A stretch of 18,652 nt of DNA. It comes from Candidatus Kerfeldbacteria bacterium. Lineage in GTDB: Bacteria > Patescibacteriota > Patescibacteriia > Veblenbacterales > UBA10138. Shown here piece by piece: positions 14,901-18,652 of the stretch (positions within the stretch are counted from its first letter, which is position 1; the number at the start of each line of letters is the position of its first letter). Position numbers and translations under genes: made by a program. The notes beneath the pieces were generated by a model. That model made no database searches. It worked only from the letters and a program-made list of their open reading frames with translations, and was not told the origin of the DNA. Location: positions 1 to 18,652 of the forward strand of contig JACRFM010000012.1 in assembly GCA_016234305.1 (NCBI GenBank), written 5' to 3'.

Positions 14901-15233
14901 TACCAGCATCATCACAATCACAAACATATTCACCACGTCACGGACAATCACCCAGCCCTTAGCCACTGCGGGCGCGTTAATAAAATCGTTGTATTGGGCA
15001 ATCTGAATCAAAATACCTATCAAAGTTATTACCAAACCACCTATAAACCTCGCCAGAGGCAAAATTATCCACTCAGCCAAAAATGAACCAAGGTTAGCTC
15101 CAACCGGCAAAGGCAGGAATGAAAACAAAATTACCGTCCCGATGGCCAGCAACGGAATAGTATAAAGCCGCCGTTTTTGTAAAAACAAGGCCTGGGCTAA
15201 ATAGCTAATTTGTTCTTTCAAAGCGGCTAACAT
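11958..15233 (-). CDS. Giant VirB6/TrbL-like channel protein with coiled-coil C-terminal domain
   Basis: 1091 aa. The first about 345 residues hold seven or eight hydrophobic helices (about 24-43, 56-80, 96-117, 131-160, 203-231, 232-252, 272-290, 326-345), with LRIAILWLLIIISPMAYVL typical of the VirB6/TrbL polytopic family, which forms the inner-membrane part of the channel. A Gly/Ala-rich stretch (about 345-395) follows, then a large soluble domain: charged coiled coils (about 480-760, many Lys/Glu/Asp/Gln) and a globular end (about 820-1091, ending FHYRYED). Ordinary VirB6 is about 300 aa; large C-terminal extensions are known in some lineages. It is the first large gene of the operon, after S23 copy 3. 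Confidence 0.88.
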   Translation of the reverse strand: MLAALKEQISYLAQALFLQKRRLYTIPLLAIGTVILFSFLPLPVGANLGSFLAEWIILPLARFIGGLVITLIGILIQIAQYNDFINAPAVAKGWVIVRDVVNMFVIVMMLVIAFATTFRIEEYQYKKLLSKLLIMSVLVNFSKMLTGLFIDFSQVIMLTFVNGFKDAAAGNFVNGFHIEDMFTFAKDKKIGGIKATDSGDDSAYFVASIMALISMSITLVVIAIYLIVFLLRIAILWLLIIISPMAYVLSAFPGQAKKYSTEWWETFGKYLTSGPILAFFLWLSLAIMQFDSDAFGKAFYQTEAQNASSMSLADVPGAVVTNIGKSDVLLSFIINIVMLLGGLWMAQRLGVAGGKLAGSALSKIQQAGAAIAKGIVKAPLGAAGYGFRKLAAATGITAFHWPSLKEAYQEWSHERKQRDIQMMKGKGGSLLKSKAGVLLSAGSRDWWQAYGAGGFLNHRGFGYARRMLTGGEKEWNKINAEIQDEKDKLQVSMLASKQDGPEEAYLKKREETITEADKRNSFYGGISKDAKAKEAELEALKKQPKLSDADKAKKKQLEKDKAELDKNDAEFEHINTQIEQQQAIVDNPSNELEATIARAKIEALNYKKGEFNKVDKNGNLLKPSTKQAQEQINEWVGEDGKGGKKQTAKDEANKDPETLRRLAWDEYKKETEQKEKDATALANNKYGSDEIQSKNELLAGILRELSEKIDEKEKMEKEGVEGPLLSRINDSILNLTDRIKKQKIDISEIQKGNLAAPKDAAGVNDEKSKAILAQAKAMRKVMEFLEKAGKDNPEKTEKELWTEAERSKYRDSAEIGMEQIRGKEKHREEYMLPPTFYAEQARRTLVNEELKKINTDNYHELIAYFRQAQHEKDPVRMDAILRKLANDYNDNELFNAYGYSSDFKGLKDFFQKEVVEHGGMGQQQALGLANDMSYINESRHHWETARIIGHRGGKFEWFTDQYHVKECLAEIRKSNPRELARNFNRLAYGGEYNTPDGDRKFKISPLGVALVSNLGRDIAQFIERGETNPNIVVNLNQPDVREILKRIPGLYDVEYMGRKFWQIMDDAIGRLPAAGDLDASVHKSFHYRYED

Positions 15234-15254
15234 TGGGCAAGGCTTAAATAATTT

Positions 15255-15289
15255 GAATACTGAATAACGAATTAAGAATCGCGAATAGT
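15255..15289. repeat. GAATNNN heptad array, five units (3' side of S23 copy 3)
   Basis: GAAT occurs at 15255, 15262, 15269, 15276 and 15283, every 7 bp. It contains the S23 stop (15272-15274) and ends 22 nt before the VirB6-like start. Confidence 0.9.
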
Positions 15290-15658
15290 TTTAGACTTTT
15301 TAATTAAACCACCAAGAGTTTTATGAACAGCAATTGATTGATTAGCTAAAGCAGCAAAAGAACCAGGCTTTATATAACTAATATCACGGGCAATAAGCAA
15401 CTGATTCTGTACTTCTGTAACTGAACCTTGGGCAATGGAGTAAAAATGGACTTTCTCAGAATAACTTTGGCGACTAAAACCTTCGGCGATATTTGAAGTA
15501 ATTGACACCACGGCGCGCCTAATTTGATTAGTTAAACCAAATAATTCTTCCTTAGGAAAACTGGTAGTTGCCCTATAAACCAACAAAACCAGTTTGTGGG
15601 CCTCGCGCCAACTATTTAAGTCTGTAAAGGACTTTATGGCCTCTCTGGGATTATTCAT
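15272..15658 (-). CDS. S23/IVP-type four-helix bundle protein, copy 3
   Basis: 128 aa, intact, with the same family pattern as copy 1 (FTDLNSWREAHKLVLLVYRAT, SNIAEGFSRQSYSEKVHFYS, QGSVTEVQNQLLIARDISYI, KKSKTIRDS). The ends differ from copies 1 and 2 at many positions, but about 15395-15485 is nearly identical in nucleotides to copy 1, which suggests gene conversion. It is the first gene of the operon, right after the predicted promoter. The start codon lies in an ATTCNNN array (15653 on) and the stop in the inverted array. Role as for the other copies: probable nucleic-acid binding, precise job unknown. Confidence 0.9.
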   Translation of the reverse strand: MNNPREAIKSFTDLNSWREAHKLVLLVYRATTSFPKEELFGLTNQIRRAVVSITSNIAEGFSRQSYSEKVHFYSIAQGSVTEVQNQLLIARDISYIKPGSFAALANQSIAVHKTLGGLIKKSKTIRDS

Positions 15659-15691
15659 AATTCATTCACTATTCGAGATTCGGCATTCTCA
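15653..15691. repeat. ATTCNNN heptad array (5' side of S23 copy 3), with one phase jump
   Basis: ATTC occurs at 15653 and 15660, then at 15664, 15671, 15678 and 15685. The 4-bp step is a direct ATTCATTC junction. The array contains the S23 start codon (15656-15658). Confidence 0.85.
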
Positions 15692-15724
15692 ATCTAGCCT
15701 AATTCTACCACAACTATAGCCTAA

Positions 15725-15753
15725 AATATAATTAATTATAACATATTTTTCAA
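15725..15753 (-). promoter_or_regulatory. Candidate promoter of the secretion operon
   Basis: On the minus strand TTGAAA (15753-15748), a 17-nt spacer and TATATT (15730-15725). Transcription would start at about 15718, about 60 nt before the S23 copy 3 start. It lies in an AT-rich gap about 60 bp from the 44-bp palindrome at 15816-15859. Confidence 0.5.
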
Positions 15754-15815
15754 CTCTACACAATAGCAACTTATAAAATATTTTACCAAGTATTACCATA
15801 ATTTCTATTTTCCAG

Positions 15816-15859
15816 TTACTATGTCAAAAATGTCCGGCCGGACATTTTTGACATAGTAA
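15816..15859. promoter_or_regulatory. Perfect 44-bp palindrome, probable operator
   Basis: Two 22-bp arms match without a single mismatch and meet at CCGG/CCGG. Each arm reads GGACATTTTTGACATA outward from the centre, so each holds an outward-facing TTGACA. The plus-strand TTGACA (15848-15853) is the predicted -35 box of the Cas2-like gene. A second single arm lies at 16581-16596. Confidence 0.85.
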
Positions 15860-15876
15860 TAAAATAGCACCATAAT
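15848..15876 (+). promoter_or_regulatory. Promoter of the Cas2-like gene, -35 inside the palindrome
   Basis: TTGACA (15848-15853), a 17-nt spacer and CATAAT (15871-15876). The predicted start is near 15883, giving a leader of about 134 nt. The leader contains a small hairpin at 15891-15907 (GAGTAT/ATACTC) and no clear Shine-Dalgarno before the ATG at 16017. Confidence 0.6.
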
Positions 15877-16016
15877 ACACAAAGACGTGGAGTATATAAG
15901 ATACTCAATCATCTTAATTAGGTCACACCCAACTGCTAAGGACATACTAAATTAACTCCTCACCTGCGATTTGGCTATGCTTTGTAAATATCTTAAAACA
16001 TTTTACTATGTAAATT

Positions 16017-16574
16017 ATGCCTACAAAAAACAACTACTCGGCTCTGACCAAAAAACTATTACTCTTTTTAACAGCCGTCGGCAAAGAATTGATTAGCACT
16101 CTTGAGCTGCTTAATGACCTGCACAATTATCGCAATTTTTATCTTTGGGATGGCCTGCCTCAAGTAGATGAATTTAAAAAACTAAGAGATGAAAAAATTT
16201 TAAGAGTCACTATCCAAGCGCTTAAGCGCCGCCAATACATTAAAGCCAAAAAAATCGGCAAGCGGCTAATGTTTTACTTAACCGACAAAGGTAAAATGGC
16301 TTGCTTAACCGAACAACTGCGCCAGACCAAACCTAACTCTAAAAAATTTTATACCGTGGTTATTTTTGATATTCCGGAAAGCGAACGCCTGGCGCGCCGG
16401 CAATTACGCTGGCTGCTACGACAGGGAAATTTCATAAAACTGCAACAAAGTGTGTGGGCGAGCAAAACCGACACTTACGAACTAATAAGTAAACTAGTTA
16501 AAGATTTAAAACTGCAGCCTTGGGTTAATATTTTTTACGCTACTGGTTTTTTAAACCCCCACACCCCATCCTGA
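16017..16574 (+). CDS. Winged-helix / Cas2-like (PaaX-type) protein
   Basis: 185 aa and the only plus-strand gene. The N-terminal half (about 8-95) looks like a winged helix (LRDEKILRVTIQALKRRQYIKAKKIGKRLMFYLTDKG region). The C-terminal half (about 110-178) has the Cas2/PaaX-C ferredoxin-like pattern FYTVVIFDIPE with D118, the position of the Cas2 Asp, then ARRQLRWLLRQGNFIKLQQSVW and a final VNIFYATGFL strand. Such proteins in CPR genomes are often labelled Cas2. No cas1, effector or CRISPR array is in the window, so a DNA-binding regulator or nuclease unrelated to CRISPR is more likely. The palindrome overlapping its promoter suggests autorepression; this is inference. The TGA stop lies in the loop of a hairpin at 16565-16582, followed directly by the half-site. 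Confidence 0.8.
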   Translation: MPTKNNYSALTKKLLLFLTAVGKELISTLELLNDLHNYRNFYLWDGLPQVDEFKKLRDEKILRVTIQALKRRQYIKAKKIGKRLMFYLTDKGKMACLTEQLRQTKPNSKKFYTVVIFDIPESERLARRQLRWLLRQGNFIKLQQSVWASKTDTYELISKLVKDLKLQPWVNIFYATGFLNPHTPS

Positions 16575-16582
16575 AGGATGGG
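16565..16582 (+). terminator. Hairpin at the stop codon of the Cas2-like gene
   Basis: CCCATCCT, a GA loop and AGGATGGG, with the TGA stop across the apex. GGACATTTTTGACATA follows, so a T-run starts 3 nt after the stem; it may act as a weak intrinsic terminator or be part of the repeat. Confidence 0.5.
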
Positions 16583-16596
16583 ACATTTTTGACATA
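16581..16596. promoter_or_regulatory. Half-site of the 44-bp palindrome after the Cas2-like gene
   Basis: GGACATTTTTGACATA is identical to 15840-15855, and with one inserted T the match continues through GTAATAAA. It is in direct orientation relative to the right arm of the palindrome, so the gene is bracketed by copies. Confidence 0.8.
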
Positions 16597-17060
16597 TGTA
16601 ATAAAGCCTCCACTGGTTCATCCAGCCTTTGTCCCGATGTACATCGGGACTACTGGCGGAGTAGGCCACCCGAAGTATCCCTTATTTCTTTGTCGCCCGT
16701 CAGCACGCCCCGCCAAGGACGAAACTATAGAAGATGAACGCGGAAGCGAACAAATTCTGGGTGTAAAACGCGCAGGTCCTAAAGATACTAAAATACCCTA
16801 TATTTACAAGGTATTTTAGGTTAGTAACTCCCCTAACCTCTTATTTGTAAGAGGGGGGAATAATATAATAATTCCCAGTCACTTTTTAATTATAAGAAAT
16901 GGCATCTAAATCTCTCATTTAACCATCACTCACCCGGCGAGTACCGTCTGCCCGCCAGGCGTTCGCTTGGGTGTCATAGCAGAAGTGTCACCTCTACAGG
17001 GGGAGTTACATAAAAACCACCTCTGTATAGACATTTAAAACAAAATATAATGACGTATTT
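16597..17060. repeat. Gene-free region with several hairpins
   Basis: No convincing gene or structured RNA is seen. Notable structures: a perfect 20-bp palindrome at 16631-16650 (GTCCCGATGT and its reverse complement, related to the core of the 54-bp repeat); a 10-bp stem at 16788-16819 (CTAAAATACC/GGTATTTTAG, 12-nt loop); a 7-bp stem at 16837-16854 (CCTCTTA/TAAGAGG); and a UUCG-containing stem near 16955-16972 (CCAGGCG/CGCTTGG with one G-U pair). Confidence 0.6.
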
Positions 17061-17520
17061 GTCAGCGCGAGATCGAGTTTACAAGGCCGTGGCGATCTCA
17101 AAGGTTGAGATTACCACGAGCCGATAATTATCGGCTCTCGTAATGACACTTTTGCCAGATTGCTTCGTCGCAGATTTACCCCGTAGTGAGCGGCGTTTAC
17201 CTCGTAGGAAGTTTTGCTTTCCTTTGGGGCTCTACTGCGGGGTTCCTCGCAATGACGGAGGAAAAAACTGCTCGCAATGACAGGAAAAGTCATTCTGAGG
17301 GAGCCCCGCCCCGCGTCGGGGCGACGGAAGAATCTAAGTTCTTCGCGGAGTTTACACTGAGTGCAACGAACGTGCTCAGGGTGACGGTTGGTGAGATTAT
17401 CTTAGGCTACGTCATCGCTACACGAGATCTAACGAAGCTATAACCACGCTCCCCGCAGTCGCTCGCAATGACACTTTTGCCAGATTGCCACGTCGCGGAC
17501 TCCTCGCAATGACGACAGAG
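17061..17520. repeat. BIME-like cluster of REP units in mixed orientations
   Basis: At least five units: 17069-17099 (GAGATCG/CGATCTC); 17107-17146, with GATTACCACG/CTCGTAATGAC ends around a perfect 20-bp palindrome (17118-17137); 17154-17257, with CAGATTGCTTCGTCGC/CTCGCAATGAC ends around a long stem CCCCGTAGT/ACTGCGGGG; 17289-17386, of the GTCATTCTGAG...CTCAGGGTGAC type; and 17479-17513. The 22 bp at 17142-17163 recur exactly at 17467-17488. Peptides such as RHCEEPRSRA in the frames here are translation of these repeats. No gene. Confidence 0.75.
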
Positions 17521-17560
17521 TAACCAAAAATAGGTAGTCCCAGCCTCGGAAAAACACCTC

Positions 17561-17592
17561 AATCAGACGCCCTGAATATAGGGCGTCTGATT
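17561..17592 (-). terminator. Strong hairpin, likely terminator after the Cys-rich gene
   Basis: A perfect 13-bp stem (AATCAGACGCCCT and its reverse complement) with a 6-nt loop. On the minus strand a TGTTTTT run follows 4-10 nt after the stem, so it can end transcription from the gene at 17765. Confidence 0.6.
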
Positions 17593-17600
17593 AGCATTAA

Positions 17601-17755
17601 TAGGACTTAGGCGTTTGATACTAAACAAAAGCTTTCTTGTTCCGTCATTCTGAACCTTGGCCTGACGCTAGGACAGGCTTGTTTCAGAATCTAAGCATTT
17701 CTTAGTGGTAATGAGATCCTGAAATAAATTCAGGATGACAAACGCGTAAGTCCTA
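17601..17755. mobile_element. 155-bp element bounded by 17-bp inverted repeats
   Basis: TAGGACTTAGGCGTTTG (17601-17617) pairs with 17739-17755, 16 of 17 positions, and flanking TTAA bases extend the match. The inside carries a GTCATTCTGAA-type unit and an ATCCTGAA/TTCAGGAT hairpin. No gene fits inside. It could be a miniature inverted-repeat element, or simply a REP unit with a long stem. Confidence 0.5.
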
Positions 17756-17764
17756 CTTAAAATA

Positions 17765-18652
17765 TTATTGGCTTTTAGGTTTAACTATAATTCTAACGCC
17801 CGTAGTTTTACCGGCGGACATAGCGCTATAATCTTGCCACCCAGTTTTGCCAGAAGAACAACTACCGGTCTGGCCGGAAATCAAACTCTCACAATCATCA
17901 TACTGTCCACTGCTCCACCAACCCCAGTTATCACGCACGGCCACGCGCGGCTGGTAAACACAAGCTCCCTGACCAGGACCCAAGGCATCCTCTTTCCAAT
18001 TTTTACTACTGGAACCCTTGCAAGTATAAACATTGCTGTAGTAGAAATAGCCGGCCCGGTCAGAATCATCGCCGATACAAGCATCCTGACTGTCGCCAAA
18101 ATTATATTTATCATTAATCTGGCAAGGTTTTTTGTCGCCGCACTGATTATCGCCGCTGCAAGACAAGGTTTTATCGCCAGCGCAAACTTTTTCCGGTTCG
18201 CAAAACGGTTTGTGATTTTTAAGCGAAGCTGACACCTGGATGTTTTTATCAGGCTGCAACTTATTATCCCAATCAACCCCCACAAACCTGAGGGGCATTT
18301 GGTTGCCATTCGGATTATAAGCGTAAAACGCCACTGTCGCCACCACCGGACTTACGCCAATTACCTCACCTTCAGTTTTGCTCTGCTGTACCGTAGAGAT
18401 AGAAAAATTATGGCTGGCATTTGAATCTTGACCCAAAACCCGGCCTTTATCGTCGCGCGTGACTGCACGCAAAGTTGGCGCCACCGCGCCAGTTTTAGCT
18501 TGGTCGCTACTAATATCATCATTGGGAATTGCATCGTTAGCCGCATAATAAGCTAAATTACACTTCTTATCCGCACAATCATCATTCTTACTGCAATCAC
18601 TGCCATTACTGCATTTACCAGACCAAATGTATTTTTTATAAACCTTAGTAAA
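17765..18652 (-). CDS. C-terminal part of a large secreted Cys-rich protein (N-terminus outside window)
   Basis: The frame is open from the window edge to TAA at 17765 (295 residues visible). I place no internal start, because codons before the GTG at 18484 continue the same Cys-rich style (KCSNGSDCSKNDDCADKKC). A similar motif recurs as CSGDNQCGDKKPC. The segment VATVAFYAYNPNGNQMPLRF...VDWDN and, after a Cys-rich insertion, ACVYQPRVAVRDNWGWW reads like a PKD/Ig-like beta-sandwich split by the insert. The end is TTGVRIIVKPKSQ. No membrane helix is in the visible part. It is probably an extracellular surface protein; on the same strand as the secretion operon but separated by 1.5 kb of repeats and the Cas2-like gene. 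Family not recognised. Confidence 0.75.
   Translation of the reverse strand, partial: FTKVYKKYIWSGKCSNGSDCSKNDDCADKKCNLAYYAANDAIPNDDISSDQAKTGAVAPTLRAVTRDDKGRVLGQDSNASHNFSISTVQQSKTEGEVIGVSPVVATVAFYAYNPNGNQMPLRFVGVDWDNKLQPDKNIQVSASLKNHKPFCEPEKVCAGDKTLSCSGDNQCGDKKPCQINDKYNFGDSQDACIGDDSDRAGYFYYSNVYTCKGSSSKNWKEDALGPGQGACVYQPRVAVRDNWGWWSSGQYDDCESLISGQTGSCSSGKTGWQDYSAMSAGKTTGVRIIVKPKSQ

Noticed and set aside
16589..16819. 76-aa plus-strand frame after the Cas2-like gene
   Set aside because: It begins in the half-site repeat, runs through a 20-bp palindrome and ends in a hairpin; the peptide resembles no family and has no promoter or ribosome site of its own.
16920..17060. Possible structured RNA or tRNA in the gene-free region
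   Set aside because: Only isolated short stems are visible; no cloverleaf, riboswitch core or conserved RNA signature could be built.
17186..17443. 85-aa plus-strand frame and a 60-aa minus-strand frame at 17111-17293
   Set aside because: Both are translations of REP units (RHCEEPRSRA-type peptides) in a dense repeat cluster.
17768..18232. 154-aa plus-strand frame opposite the Cys-rich gene, and 17881-18309 on the minus strand in another frame
   Set aside because: The Cys-rich frame has a protein-like pattern (paired Cys, Trp/Tyr-rich strands) and is open to the edge; the others are its shadows.

Overview
The window looks like chromosome of a Candidate Phyla Radiation (Patescibacteria, Parcubacteria-like) bacterium. 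This is an inference from gene content: a VirB6/VirB4/PrgI-type secretion locus with very large cysteine-rich envelope proteins, a stand-alone winged-helix/Cas2-like protein, several S23-type four-helix-bundle genes, few Shine-Dalgarno sequences and many short palindromic repeats. The standard code is in use (TAA, TAG and TGA stops). Every gene except the Cas2-like one is on the minus strand.

Layout, in the direction of transcription of the minus strand. 18652-17765: C-terminal part of a large secreted Cys-rich protein. 17760-16600: gene-free, filled with hairpins and REP/BIME-like repeats. 16574-16017 (plus strand): winged-helix/Cas2-like protein with a perfect 44-bp palindrome upstream (15816-15859) and a matching half-site just after its stop. 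15753-2865: a type IV secretion-like operon, probably from a promoter at about 15740: S23 gene, VirB6/TrbL-like giant, 689-aa protein, frameshifted S23 gene, PrgI (VirB3-like), VirB4/TraC N-terminal-type protein, VirB4 ATPase, S23 gene, VirB8-like bitopic protein, small membrane protein and Cys-rich pilin-like protein. 2791-2676: broken copy of the first 39 codons of the gene at 1177. 2310-1193: DUF6922 gene and a MntA/HepT toxin-antitoxin pair among repeats. 1177-1: membrane-anchored TolB-like beta-propeller, running off the window.

The operon encodes an energised envelope channel: VirB4 ATPase, PrgI and VirB6 core, and surface-exposed Cys-rich pilin-like protein. No relaxase, VirD4 coupling protein or VirB11 is visible, so transport of proteins or DNA or pilus assembly are all possible.

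The most unusual pattern is a 7-bp periodicity. All three S23 genes are bounded by inverted arrays of about five GAATNNN heptamers, which contain the start and stop codons. Three five-unit arrays of the same type also lie, in frame, inside the 689-aa gene. Other operon gaps hold related heptad arrays or a 54-bp multi-hairpin repeat. This resembles rRNA intervening sequences carrying S23/IVP genes, but within an mRNA operon. The second candidate system is the Cas2-like gene, whose palindrome overlaps its own predicted -35 box.
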